Source of the DNA: Torreya grandis
Lineage: Eukaryota; Streptophyta; Pinopsida; Cupressales; Taxaceae
Assembly: GCA_037957365.1 (NCBI GenBank)
Contig: JARHVA010001472.1
Coordinates: forward strand, 2,561,501-2,625,500
Reading direction: 5' to 3'
Length of the DNA stretch: 64,000 nt
The notes under the pieces are model-generated. The model saw only the letters and a program-made list of their open reading frames with translations, had not been told where the DNA came from and did no database searches. A program made the position numbers and the translations under genes. This document shows positions 38,080 to 51,567 of this stretch, one piece after another. How positions within the stretch are numbered: position 1 is the first letter of the stretch; every line of letters begins with the position of its first letter.

Positions 38080-40892
38080 ATGACCAAAATAGAAGTTTTT
38101 AAGGATAATATTATATGACATGAGTGCCATTTCTTAGCCTCATCATTGATCATAGGTTGAATATTTGTGCTTCTTATCATTCAAATTATTAATAAAATAT
38201 GCAATATGTCTTCCTTCTTCACTCAGTTTTGCTCTTATTATGGTGCTACTCACATCATAGTTTACCTAAAATACTTTATTAAAATTTGGTAATGCCAACA
38301 CTAGTTGCTCAATTATCTTCTTTTTTAATTTATGGAAATTATGTTATGCTTCCACGATCCATCCAAATTCTCTATTATCCTTGTGCATTACATAAGTAAT
38401 TTTAGTATGTATTCCAATAAAATTTATGATGAACTTCCTATAAAAAGTCCCTAGTCCATGAAAACTACATACCTAAAATTTACTCTGCGATGATGACCAA
38501 TCCAATATAACCTGCACTTTTTCTAGATCCATCTTCAAACCTTCTTGAGAAATCACACAACCCAAAATTACCAATTATTGTTTCATGAGACTAGATTTAT
38601 TCAAATTAATAAGTAACTTTTCATCTCTCAAATTTTATATCACTTTGCACAAATGTCCCAAATGTTCTTCCTCCATGCCACTAAAAATAAATATGTCATC
38701 AAGATACATAATGACAAACTAACCCAAAAATGGTTTAATAATTTCATTCATCAATCTCATGAATTAGTTGGTGCATTAGTCAAACCAAATGACATAACCA
38801 ACCACTCATACAACCCTTCTTGTGTCTTGAATATTATTTTGCATTCATCACCTTATTTTATGAGTATATGGTAATTTCAACTCTTCAGATCATTTTTTTT
38901 GAAGTATCCCAATCCACTTAAGTAATCCATTAAATCATCCATGCATAAAAATGAAAATCTATACTTTATGGTAATATTGTTAATGACTCTAGAATCAATA
39001 TACATTCTCCATTATCCAATTTTTGTAGGCATTAGTACTACTGGTATTACACATAATCTCAAAATTTTTATGATTAAATATTTATTCAAAAATTCTTGAA
39101 CTTATTTTTATACCTCTATATTCTCTTTTGGAATCAATCTATGTGTTGCTTTGTTCGGTAAACTTGAATCAAGTATCAAATCCATGTGATGACTTATACT
39201 TCTTATCGGTGTTAATCCATCTGGAAAATAATTAGATACAATCTCCTCACATTCACTTAGTATATTTTTTACTTCATGTAGTATTGTTTCTTCTTTTGTG
39301 GCTTCTTGCATTGGTTTTGTGATCAATGCATAACTACACTTCCTTTAGAAACTATTTTCCTGAAATCATCAAAAATTTTGGACTATTTTCTAATTCTTCA
39401 AACTTATCTATCAAAGGATTTAATGTATGTTTTACTCCATCTTTCCATAATGTATATATAATATCATGACCATAATGTTGTGCCTTTTAGTCAAATTGCC
39501 AAGTTCTTCCAAGAAAAATATGACAAACATGCATAAACATTATGTCACATAAAACTTCATCTCTATAAGTACCAATTTGAAAACTTATCATACATTGTTA
39601 ATTCACTAGAACTTGATGTCATTTAAACAACCAATAAACATTATATGGATTTGGATGCGAAAGTATATTCAATTTGATTTTATCTACCATATATTGTGAG
39701 ACAATATTATATATGCTTCCAATATCAAAAAATAATTTGTAACACTTACTTTCATTTTTTCAAACTGTTCAAAATAAATTCTTTCTTCGCAAAGGACTAT
39801 TTTCCATTTCACAGGATTCAACAATACTCTTTTCATCATGAGAGCTTCTTCAGTCATCAGTTCAACTATGTTATTAATAGATACAACACTCTCTTCATTT
39901 TCTTGTACAATATGAGCATTCACATTAGTTCTTTTATTTTCTTCAATATGCATATGAGGACACTCAAATGTCGTGTGGCCAGTCTCACCATATCTAAAAC
40001 ATGTTCCATTGAATCCATGACCTCTACATCATCCATAGGTATAAGATCCTCTGCCTTTAAAATAAGCTCTACCTCTTTGGGTATTAACACCATTACATTA
40101 CGAAGTACTTCCCTTAAACTCTTATGTTTGTGTAGAATAACTTTTGCCACTTCCATATCCACACATGAATATTGCTCTTCCTCTTGATGTTCATCCTTGT
40201 TATTTACATGTCAACTTTTCCTTTGCATTTAATGCACACTGATAAGATTCTTCAATAGATCATAGTTTGATCATACCGAGTTCATCTTGATTTTCCATGC
40301 ACAATCCATTTACGTATATGGATATGTTCTCAACATCATATTTCACATGACCCACTCTAATAGTAAGTATATGATACTCCTTAGTGTATTATTTGACATT
40401 TATTTCCCTTTGTTGTAGGCTTTTAGAGCTTCTTGAACAAACTCATTTTATAATCCACATGAGTGAATTCACATTTCAACTTGGTGATAAATCTATTCCA
40501 TGTCTTAATATTTTATTTACATTTGTGCACTCTCTTAGCTTGTACATTTTCCCATCATAAGGATGCATGACCTTTCAATTTTGAACCAACAAACTTAATT
40601 CACTTGGGATCTTCCATACTTTCATAGTCAAACTATTTATAACTCAAAGATCCAGTGAATGAGCTCGTTAAGAATCTATCTTTAGGTTCATTAACCTCTT
40701 CTTCCGCATCTTGATCTTCAAGTGTTTGTTACACAACCTTAAAATCACTTTCATTGTAACACCAAGATGATGTGCAATTTCCACAACTTCTATTTTGGCT
40801 TGCATTTATCTTGTCACTTCTACCATATATGTTAGTCTAGGTTATCTAACCACTCGAGCTCTTCTACCACCTAAGCCTCCTCTATGTTCCAT
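38080..40892 (-). pseudogene. Ty3-gypsy gag-protease-RT-RNase H remnant, right copy B
   Basis: Starts at ATG 40892: MEHRGGLGGRRARVVR. Gag has a zinc knuckle CFRYGETGHTTFEC (40001-39960; second Cys is Tyr). Protease site is FDIGSIYNIVS near 39725-39700. RT entry is PIRSISHHMDLI (39215-39180) in a 72-residue open piece; the core YRFSFLCMDDLMDYLSG follows; catalytic YLDD is at 38706-38695, within VIMYLDDIFIF. The RNase H begins near 38290 and reaches HKYSTYDQ near 38140, then fades by about 38080. No integrase is found. It extends further 3' than copy A. The uninterrupted gag here is the empty site for the solo LTR in copy A. Confidence 0.8.
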
Positions 40893-41036
40893 TTCCTTAT
40901 AAATAAAATATTTAGATAACAAATTATGATCTCAAATCGACACTTTACTTACACCTTTCCAAAAATCTTGGAAGATGTCTATAGATACTTTATACCCACA
41001 CTCGTAAATGTGGAAAACAACAATTAATAACAAGGG

Positions 41037-41056
41037 CAACCTTGCTCTAATGCTAA
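41037..41056 (-). other. Primer binding site of gypsy copy B
   Basis: On the minus strand TTAGCATTAGAGCAAGGTTG follows the LTR end; a worn initiator-Met site. Confidence 0.65.
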
Positions 41057-41057
41057 A

Positions 41058-41999
41058 TGATGCAATCATGGTTAGGGATCCCAATTAATAAATGGCTTAG
41101 ACAATGCAACCCTCATAATATACAATGGAATAATTGTAATAACATGCAACAACAACAATTCAGATCTATATTACATTTTAATCAAAAGGAAATACAATAG
41201 GCACAATGATATAGTCACACCATGATCTCACAATGAGATTCATTACAACATCAGATCCATAGATCTCAGTGATGCAAAGATGATCTTAGAGTAAAACTCC
41301 CATATCTAATCCCCACTACCCAACTAAAGAAATCCCTTACCAAATAAATACCTTAACATAGGTATAAGGGCATGCTTATATAGATGTAAGACCCACTACT
41401 CACATTACGTTCTTTTACCCCAATAACAACATTAACACACCTTAGTGTGTTACCAATATTAAATGTCACAAATATAAAATGTCTTCACATTTTCAAGGAA
41501 CAAAAACACATTAGAACCCAACATGTCCCAAAGTATATCATGAACATTATCAAATGAATCATTATTAGCTTCCATGACTTTCAAAATTTAATGCCAAACA
41601 ATCAACAATGACTTATTTCATAAGACATCATAATTTCATGAGAAAGTTGCACAAGTTCGCAAGACTTTGCAGTCACCAGTCTTCATAAAAACATTTGTAC
41701 TATGATCATTATATCGTTTCAAGAATGATATCATGCTTTATCGTAAGGTTTCCAAATGTCATGAAACTTGATGCACAATGTGCATAATGAAGGTCTACTC
41801 ATGCCCATATATCTCTCCTACTCATCTATCACTATGATAAAGAATATACTCCAGCAATATGTTGTTGTTCAACAAAAATCATATATTGATAGAAAGATAC
41901 TGTAAAAATCTGACTATGCGATAAGATAATTTTTACACAACATATTGCACAATGCTTCGTAAGTTTATTTAGATAAAGGCATGTTTACAAATATGTGCA
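41058..41999 (-). repeat. 5' LTR of gypsy copy B (about 0.94 kb)
   Basis: Plus-strand edges are TGATGCAATC at 41058 and ...ATGTGCA at 41999. It is homologous to 16535-17462. The following 'ttaaaattatatgtagaac' is the unoccupied target of the giant-LTR element. Confidence 0.65.
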
Positions 42000-42004
42000 T
42001 TAAA

Positions 42005-44108
42005 ATTATATGTAGAACATTACAAATACAAGTGTGCTCACAGGGAACACAAAACTATACTAAACACATAAGTACCAAATACAATGCAAAATAACATAAA
42101 GACGGTCTATGGAACACAAAAGACTTGTGCAAACATACAATAAGACAAATGCTTAGAAAGAAACTTTAAGCAACAAAACACTTAGATAAATTTCTAAGCT
42201 AACATATTTTTTTGGTTGATGCAAGATTGCTCATGAACCCAAATGCTTTTGCATCACCAACCCTTATTGAACTCCATCATATATTCAAGTTATTAATAAC
42301 ATTGTTAATATCAACCACTGCCTTTACATGACATTGTTAGTTAGTTGTTCGATCATATTAAAATCCCCATACATGACTCAATTGCCATCTATAATCCTAT
42401 CACCAATCCATTTACAAACAACTGTCTTTTTTATTGTTTCATTCGATGTATAAATATTAATAAAACTAAAAGAGTGGTTTTCAACATTAAATAACACCCA
42501 AAGAATAGAGTTTGAGGGGTCATAAAAATAATCCACATAATGTGGCTACCATTTTGGAGAAATAAATGTTATCAATCTGCCACGTTAGGGATATGATTGC
42601 TATTTACAACTAGACTGCCATGGGATATTATGTTGCTAACAACTCTAAGCAAAAATCTAGCCATCTTAACTTCATACAGACAAAGAATGTCCATTTCCAG
42701 AAATGGAAGTCAAAAATATCAAACAATAATCTTGTGATTTAAGTTTGTGAGACCCCGTATGTTCTATGAGAAGCAATTCATGGAATATGTGATCATGATA
42801 AATATGCTCATAATCTAAGCCTTCCCGGGCACCAAACCTATTATGCATGATTTATTGTTGGTTTGATTATAAAAACTCATTGATTTAAAATGATCGTCAA
42901 GGTTCTGCAACATACTTTATTTCCTTAAAATGATGAGGAGGACTGCGAGAGCATTGGGGTGAACCATGGCATTCAACATCATGGCAAGAACTTGAATGTA
43001 AATCTTGAGATTGAACTTGAGAGGAAGGTTAAGAAACTGATAAAACTTTTGTATTGAGTGTACTAAAAAAACTACCTATTTTTTTATATCTTTCAATATT
43101 TCATCTTGATAATGACTGAACTCCATAGAGGGTTAAGTAACCTAACCTACAACTTTAGATGCAACATAAAACCGAGGGTCTAAACTTGGGGATAATTTAT
43201 TGGATTTATTGGTAGTTATACCAATAGTGTTGTTAACAATAACGCCCTTATTATGACTAGTCGTATGCCCTCCAACCACGGTCTACCCTTCCTTGAAATT
43301 GGGCTTAGGGATTTTAAAAGATGGTTTGGTTATGGATTCATTCAGAGAAGCAAGTAACAAGTAATCTTAAATGTTATGTTTAGTAGATTGATACCTAAAA
43401 CACGTATTGGGAAGATTAATGTATAAAACTCATTGTGAATAACATACATCACCCACTTAAATTTCAACAAACTCCTTAAGGTCACAAGAGAGGACAACTT
43501 CCACATAAACCCTTTTTTGGGGATGAGCCAAGTAAAATTTTCAAGGTTTTTGTCATATAATGTAGCCAATGCTGACTGCTATTTAGTCAATAAAATGCCA
43601 ACAAGGCAAAGTAAGTCTTGGGGATTCAACCTAGACGGGGACCTTAAGGGTTGTATGTTAAGAAGCAATAAAATCAAGTGTTCAAGGCGACAAAAACTAT
43701 AAGAGAAGTACAAACTTACAAAGTAAAGGACTTATTCAAAAAATTCTTACATGGATGGGGTTAGAAAAATGAAAATAAAATAACCCTTTCATCATATTTT
43801 GGATGCCTTCTAGCCTAATGCTATGTTATGTCCTCACAGATTAGACCCATGTGTTCAACATTCTTTTAGAAGGAATTCTTCTAACAAAATAACATATTAA
43901 AGAAAATTAGTCAAGCCATTTTCAAGCAGAATCAAATTTAAGAATAAATAAAACAATATCACGATTGAAAGTCTATACTTTATAAAAGACATTGGGAACA
44001 AATTTCTGAAACTTTTTGGGAGGGTGCCATTCCTAACAACTCCACAATCTTCCTTCACAGTTTCAACAACTAAAATAGAGATTGGAGAGACCATTATATA
44101 GGCCAAGA
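42005..44108 (-). pseudogene. LINE (L1-like) ORF1 and endonuclease remnant, copy B
   Basis: Homologous along its length to 35892-37990. ORF1 shows RDIVLFIP near 43950, VYVEVVLSCDLKEFVEIQVGD (43520-43455) and the knuckle region NTCFRYQSTKHNI, where the second Cys is Tyr and the last Cys is lost. The endonuclease shows NIRGLTN and EMDILCLYEVKMARF (about 42765-42655), the opening and the E-V/K active-site region of the AP-like nuclease of LINEs. It breaks off at about 42005 beside the gypsy LTR, so RT is absent. The LINE endonuclease would nick the target for primed reverse transcription. Confidence 0.68.
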
Positions 44109-44670
44109 TCAAGGTAAGGCTGGGCTTCATACCATAACAATAAATGACAGACCAAATCTCACAAATTCCAAAAATGAGTGCATTTTGAAAATGGAAACAC
44201 CATAACAAAATGTAATGGTAACGCGCATCAAACCCTAACAAAGCTCATTTCATTTTTCGCCATCCGTAGTAATTCCTTTTTCAAATCAAATTTCACGTTT
44301 AATGTTTGATAACAGTGCAGGAATCTCTAAAACTATCTCTACCCTACCTTCCGAGATAAGAAGGAAATTTATGGCGCTATTTTCGGGCAATGTGAAAAGC
44401 AAAATCCAAATGAAAGCTTCCATTAAGATGGTTTGGATGGTCAGAATCCGGACAAGAAAACATAAACATGACAGAAACGAATCGTTTACGATGGTTTGAA
44501 TGGTCAGATTCCAGAGAATTAATTTTCGTAGCTATGACGTATGTTTTATGTTAGAAGCACGGGTGGGCTCACTGTTAATGAGCTTCCAAGTGTCAGATAT
44601 TTTGGGTGAATGAGTTAACGACGTCCAGTAGCCGGCACTTTTAATGATCTTCCAATCTCCCCGTGACTCT
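44109..44670 (-). other. Possible LINE 5' untranslated region
   Basis: Sequence just upstream (minus strand) of LINE copy B ORF1. It is richer in CpG than its surroundings (for example near 44345-44390 and 44610-44635), as LINE promoters often are. It has no counterpart beyond 37990 in copy A. The open frame at 44302-44499 on the plus strand has no recognisable domain. Assignment rests on position only. Confidence 0.3.
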
Positions 44671-44949
44671 CCTCTACTGATTCATAATTGTGTTGTATGT
44701 CTTATTTCAAATGTACTTTACTTCTTGTGTTATTAACTATTTATACTTGTTAATGGAACTTATGGATATGATACATGGACGGTTGCAACGAAAATGTGTT
44801 AGTATTCACGATCCATCTTTTTATGTTGGAAAAAATATAATTCAAAATAACAAATTTATTGACAACATATGATAATTTAGAAGTATTACCAAAACAACAT
44901 AACACAAGAAAGTAATGCATGAGATGTAACTCTAGAAGGTGGTGGACAT

Positions 44950-47265
44950 GGATCATCTTTGTGTGGCTAAGCACTTCAAGAAGAGAGTTTCAAGTGAAAA
45001 AGAATCACGGGCCACCCACCGACCCAAAGTTAACTCAGAAGGAGCTAGAGAGATTACTATTCCCCAACTAGGTGGTGACGACACATGAGACCCCACTAGT
45101 TCACCACCATGCATAGGAGAATTCCACCGAGATATGCCAACATAATATTTTCTGTGTAGTAGCGAACTCCATCCCCTCTGCGAAAGAGGAGGGGAAGATA
45201 AGCAATTGGGGGAATGGGTCCATTGACGTTTAGTTACCGGTGGAGGAGTGCCATGCAAGGATTAATTAGGACAAATAGGACTCATGGTATAGGGAGCACT
45301 CCCTTAATGGTTGAGGAGCTCCTGTAGATGCTTAAACTTGAGAGCCACCATCTCTGTGAGTTTGGATATGTAAAAAAACTAAATAAATAACAGACACTTT
45401 GTCAATAATAGAGAATTGTATAGAAAGTTCTTCGTTGTTAAAAAGTGTTGAATTTATAGACTTCCATAGCTGAAACATAATTATAGCTCTGAAAACAAAT
45501 CCACATAAAAGACAACACATACAGTTCACTGAATATTGTCCCTAAAAATGCCACACACCAATTGAGCAGATTTGGGTGATAAGATGGAGAAAGGCTATGA
45601 ATCCATTCCTAGGTAATCTGGGCTCTTGGACTTGTCCAAAAAAAATTCTTGAAGGTTTTAGATCGGGAGCAGGACAAACACTTGGAGTTAGGAATCATAA
45701 TATGTTTGAGATACTTCCCCAAAGAAAGATCTTGATCAACTAGATACCATAGAAAATGACGTAATTTGGGCTTGAACTTGGCATTCCAAATCCTATTGAG
45801 TATGACAAGCTACATTATGGGTGAGAAATTTAGATTCCATCACTTATTGAACTTACAAAAAGCTGAAGGAAACATACTCATGATCTAATAGAGGAGTCTT
45901 GGAGACTAATTACAGAAAACAATAATGCAATTCCACCACCAATCCTTCCACCAAAAAAGTGGAGGTTGCAAAGCCATCTTATGAAGAATGATATTAGACA
46001 TCAATCCTTAAATATGCAAAATACAAGGTAAGTTTGAATTTAGCAACTTATGTTTAGTTTTCAAAGAATGCCATGGGATATAATCAAAAGAGAAAATGAA
46101 ATCTAGGATAGTGAAAATCCCTTTTCAAAAAAGATGAAGAGATTTTATGCTTGGCATATCTACCAAAGGGAGGTTGGAATTAGTCATTACATGGGAACGC
46201 CAGGGATTTGGCTATTAAAAGAGAGATTAGTGTGAAAACCACCACTGGCCCATTTAAAAAAAAGTTTCATTGCTTTAGAAGCTTTCTAAATGTTCTTAGC
46301 CACAAATGACCGTTCTATCTTGGCAAGGACAAAAGTAATCAAAAGAGTGTGCAATCCAATGTTTCTCCAATAATTTTTCTATAAGGAGCAACTACATATA
46401 TGAAATGCCTTAGAAGAATTGTCCAAGCCTCATTCCCCTCAATTGCCCTTACAATCCAATTAGCATAGAAAGAAGTGATTTGTCTCTAAATATCAATAAT
46501 GCCCATTCTTTCTTTGTCAAAAAGATGAAAACAAATTTTCCAAGCTATTATATGGTAACCTCAAGTTTGCTTAGTGTCAACGAAGAGAAAATATAAAGGT
46601 ATCTTTGCCAAATTTTCATATGAGGCTTTTGGAGGATCCCATCAAGAGGGATAGTAGCCATGGGTGGTTGCAATAATTTTAGTGCAAACTTGGAACTTGC
46701 TTGTGAGAGAAAGAGGCTTTGTAATCTAGTAAGTGTTTTCTTTTCCACTATTTCAATTGCATACTTCCATAACACATAGGGGGAAATGCCAAAGGCAAAG
46801 GGAATACTAATAAATTTGAATGTTTCACCTTTCTGGAACCACTTCCATTAATAATTTTGGATCCATTCAGGTAAGGGCATCATGCTCTATTTTGTAGAAC
46901 TAGGTCTTAGCCCATTACAGGGTTGACCTAGAGGCTTTGAAAAAACTATCAAGGCAATAAAGCGTCTCTTTCAAAGAGGCATATTGTTCTACAAGTGTGA
47001 GGAAAGAATCATCCAAAAATACCCATTGATGTGTTGAGAAGAGCGACCAAGAAGAGTACTTCCCTTGACAAGCCCACTGTCTAATCTATGAACAAGTAGA
47101 TAACCAAACACTTCTACAACTAAGGCATACAAAGCTAGGAAAGAGGGAAACATTGTTTGATAGAGCGGAAATCCCACATCTATTAGACTTATGACCATAG
47201 GTGGTGAGATAGGTTGAAGCTTCCAAAAACAAAGTCTGAACATTAATATATTTTTCATATTTATA
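44950..47265 (-). pseudogene. LINE reverse transcriptase to C-terminal remnant
   Basis: On the minus strand from 47258: GFPLYQT then ALVVEVFGYLLVHRLDSGLVKG, matching the LINE RT segment GCPLSPYLF.L..DALGYLL...G.I.G. A frame change then gives HQWVFLDDSFLTL near 47030, where FLDDS stands for the F/YADD catalytic motif, followed by KASRSTL then WAKT. From 46790 comes YVLWKYAIEIVEKK and LFLSQASSKFALKLLQ, the LSLAG-type region after RT. A C-terminal region continues with open pieces at 45332-45529 and 44953-45258. It starts abruptly at 47265 and ORF1 and endonuclease are missing, so it is 5'-truncated or a separate copy from the LINE at 42005-44108. Confidence 0.65.
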
Positions 47266-48091
47266 TAGTGATGAGTAAAGGGTTAAATTTGATAGGTTTT
47301 GAATATATTTTTTAGATTTTTAAACATAAAATATAGTCAAATTTTTTAAAGACTATTGAAAAAATTTGGGTTGACATCAAAATTTCTAAAAGAATATAAG
47401 TATTTTTATTTAGTTTATATTAAATATATATTTAATATTTTAATGTTTATTTATTTAAAGGCAACTCACCCTAGTTTTTGAAGGACAATGTTAAATAAAT
47501 GACCATCATATAAAATTTAATTGACAAACAAGGTCGACCATCAAATTCTACTTCTACGAATCACTAAAAACTATTAATTTGTTTCAGAATTTGTGTAATA
47601 TAAAAATTAATACACTTTTCTTAAAATTTGAGATAAATATTTTTTACATATATCATTTCTAGCAAATAAATAATACATAAAACACAAGTATACATTGTTT
47701 ATCATTGATTGAAATAAAAGAATATAACAATTTTTTTTTGATAAAATTACTCATTTTGATTAATAAAAATACTCTAATTTTAAGTTAAAAGTACTCATTT
47801 GAAATAAGCAAAAATATTACAATTTTAAAAAATGGGTCCATTTTTTTAATATCAAAACTTTTAAAGTTTCTTTCCTTATTAATCTCAATAACATATTATT
47901 GTTTTGGTATATTATATAATTTATTAATCATATTGTTAATGGAAACCACTTCCTTCACATGTCATTGTCCCATCTTCATATGGTAATGTCTCATTTTTAA
48001 CGATTTCTTCACACTTTATGCATAATTTTTGATATACAAGATCATAGATAGTTTTTTTCCTCTTACCCTAAGCTGAATCTTCTTTTTTGAT

Positions 48092-48117
48092 TATATATAT
48101 ATATATATATATATATA
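48092..48117. repeat. (AT)n microsatellite
   Basis: About 13 TA/AT units. Confidence 0.9.
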
Positions 48118-48776
48118 AACATCGAATATAATAATAAAAATCAATATTCAAGAAAATTTGCAATAAAAATCAAGATTTAAGCAAATTTGTATTCTCATAA
48201 ATTCATAGTGGAAGGAAGGTGTCATTTATGTACCGTTTTAAAGACGAAAAAGTCAAGAAATCCTCTATGTAAACAATACTTTACTAATCAATACCAATTT
48301 AAGAGAGCTATCACATGTTATAGCATGCATAAATTATTATATAAAAACCAAGTAATCTCTTGATTTACAAACTCACGTCTTACATATTTGAAGAAAGACT
48401 TTTCAAGTTTTTAGGTCAATATGTTTTCAAGACCTTAGAACAAAAAGTGATTCCAATAAAGAAAGTTCAGCTTGAGTTTTCAAAAGAAGAGCCCTCATAA
48501 AAAATACCCCATAAGATCATAAATGAACCCTTTATAATTTCAAAGTGTATTTTCATCAATCTAAACTAATTCTTAGTTTGATTTTTCTATCATTTGTATT
48601 GTAGAGAAAACATGTTTCAAAAAAATATCATACTACAATACGAGTTGTGGGAGGCTATGGAGTCTATCTCAAATATGAAGTTATTAATATCTACCCACTC
48701 AATATTTTATATTATAAATTGCTATAATTCATTATCTAGAGATAAAATTATAACCCATTTTTATTACAACACTCGA

Positions 48777-48850
48777 GTATAAAATTCTCAAAGATCTATT
48801 AATTTATTACGATGCTTGAGTATAAAATTCTCAAAGATCTATTATTTTAC
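48777..48850 (+). repeat. Short tandem duplication, about 42-bp unit
   Basis: The block 'gagtataaaattctcaaaga' occurs at about 48775 and again at about 48817, followed in both by 'tctatta'. Confidence 0.8.
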
Positions 48851-49069
48851 ATGGGGTTTCATAAAATAAATGGAATTTCATGTAATTAACAAATTCTTTT
48901 ATTTTTAAATGATAGACTTGGTGACCATGACTTTAATCTCCTTGATAGATCAACACTTTAAACAAGATTTGTTGGAAAACCCACATTGTCTCTTTAATGA
49001 AACCATAAGGGACAAGAAAAGATGGATTTTATATCATATACAAGTTATGCTTTTTTTGGTTTATAAATT

Positions 49070-49200
49070 ACACTTTTTTTCAATGATTATCTCCTATTTG
49101 TTTAAAATTTAGTTATGGGTTGATTTTAAAACTTTTTTATTTTTCAATAATTGTCTCTCATTTGTTTAGAATTTAGTTATATGTTGATTCTATAATTTTC
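49070..49200 (+). repeat. Tandem duplication, about 62-bp unit
   Basis: Two diverged units, each with 'tttttcaat.attgtctc' then 'atttgttta.aatttagtta' and 'gttgatt'. The second copy starts near 49138. Confidence 0.75.
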
Positions 49201-51480
49201 TCAAGATATAGAACATAAATGCATGCACAAGTTATTAAAATATTTAATTTTCAAGGAGTAGGATGTTTAAATAAATACAAATACATTAAGGCATATGATA
49301 ATTTTATTGAATGCATTACATGGTGTGTTTAACTAATGAATGTAGAATGTTTAATAGATATTTTAAATGTATAGTGGAATGGAGATTGTGCAATATATAC
49401 TAATAATATAGGTATATCATTTAATTTTTTTTTCTATATTTTAAAGTTGATAATAGGTATTAAGAATATTTTTTGACTAAAAATTACTCTTCAACATTAA
49501 CACATAATATCAACTTTTGATTTATTTAAAAAAAAATAAAATTATTTTTTAATATGAAAACATATTTAAAAATAACTTAAACCTACTTGTGATTGATATG
49601 AAAATAAAAAACAAAAAAAACACTATCATCCATTCTTACTAATGTAAGAGAAATCCATGCATTAAAAAGAGTATTTTTTTTTTTTAAGATAACACATTCA
49701 ATTGCACTTTCTTAAGAAACCAAAAGTCAATTTTGATCAAAGAATTTTCAATTTGTGAATGGTGACATGATTTACATAGATGTCCCCCTTTTCGTCAACA
49801 AATTTCAAATTAATCCATCATTAAATAATTGTCGCAACCAAAGATATATCATATGGAAACCAATTTTAAATATGAACAAATGATATATGCTTCATGCATC
49901 AAAGAATATTTACTTTTAGGAGGGCAATCAAGTTTTTGTGATATAATTCTACTCTTTTGCCAAATGGACAAGGCTTTATGGGCTCGCTCAACATGCTAAT
50001 TGTCATTCTAAAAATTTCATATGTCATAAAATGTCTTATTAATTATTTTAATAAGAAATAATTTTAAAATAATATCTAATATTAAATAAGTCATGGAATG
50101 TGCCATGTTGCTCCAATCATGTTATCAAGAGTGCAACTTTATCTCAAATATGTCAAAGGGAAAAATAATTTATGGGTCTAAGTTAAACAAAAATGATTTC
50201 TAATAATTGTGTCACATTAATTTGTTTATAAATTATTAATACTTATTAATATGTGTAAATTCATAAAGTTTTTTAGTATTATTATTATTATGTATTAATT
50301 TTTTTTAAAAAGTGCATGAATATGTAAAAGTGAGAAAACTCAAGTTAAATCAAAATGATATCATAAGTCTTTTTAACCTTTTTTATAAATAAGGATAAAT
50401 AAGAAAGAGAGTAACGTAATCAATTAAGGAATAAGCTATTCTAAAATTAGACCAATTAAATGAATTTATATTTTCTTGATATTTCGATGTAATATATTGA
50501 ATCTAAGCATATATCAAATATAAAAAGTACAAAATTTAATATTATGATAATAGCAATAGGAAAGAGAAATTATACTTATCTTATATAATGATGCATAGGT
50601 AGATATGATCAATGCAAGTATAGAAGTGGATGGTCTGAAGATCTTGATCCCATTATTAGATTTTAGATATTTGATTTTTATCAGGCTAGACACTAGCATC
50701 GATAATATTATCCTAATTCTACCACTACTATCTTGTACATAATATTGAAAATTTTATCAATTTACACTTGCACCTATTAGGGTTTATTATCACATTTCAT
50801 ATGTCTATACAAATCACGCATGTAGGTTCTCAATATCAATATTTTGATCAAAACCCTAATTCCTCTAATTAGGGCATGCCACCTTACAAAATAAGGGTTA
50901 GTGGCCTCAAGTGAAGTCAAGTTAATATCAAAGATCCCTCTATCAATGAACACTACCTAAATAGACATATAATTATATGAAGGCCTCAGACCGATGTAGA
51001 TCTCATCCTTATGTAGGATTGTTTATGAACAATGATGCAATATGCTATATATGAGTGCATATAGTAATCTAGCTTATAACTTGGAAAATACTACTCATGA
51101 GTTGTTATTTTGAAACTTCGGACATGTAATAAGACTAATCTTATGACTGATTTTGAAATAGGAAAGAATATATTAAAATGGCTTAGTTGTGCAATTAATT
51201 TTTAGTAGTGTAGTATAAGCTTCAGAGGTGTTTTCTAGATGAAGAATGAGTGGACTTTAACTTGTATTTATACCGCACCTTTTGAAGTGTTTCTCATTAA
51301 AGGGTTAAATAAAATAAATATGTCAACCCATACATATCAAAATATTTAAAAAATTGAGTGTTCTTAAAGTACATACACATGCGTTGGAATAGGGACACTA
51401 GCATTGACGTAAGTGTCTAAGCCTGAATATAACTATCTATGAAGCTAGAAATTTATTGAAGTTATATATTTGATAGTGAA

Positions 51481-51481
<1 letters not shown>

Positions 51482-51563
<82 letters not shown>
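51482..51563. repeat. (AT)n microsatellite
   Basis: About 40 AT units in spacer DNA. Confidence 0.95.

Positions 51564-51567
<4 letters not shown>

Noticed and set aside
39696..40187. 163-codon plus-strand frame, the longest in the window
   Set aside because: It is antisense to the gypsy gag-protease of copy B; the minus strand carries the zinc knuckle and protease motifs.
44953..45258. 101-codon Ser/Pro-rich minus-strand frame as a host gene
   Set aside because: It follows the LINE RT in the same orientation and is best read as the LINE C-terminal region; no host domain seen.
50761..50875. CCCTAA-like telomeric motifs
   Set aside because: Only isolated copies in both orientations, with no tandem array.
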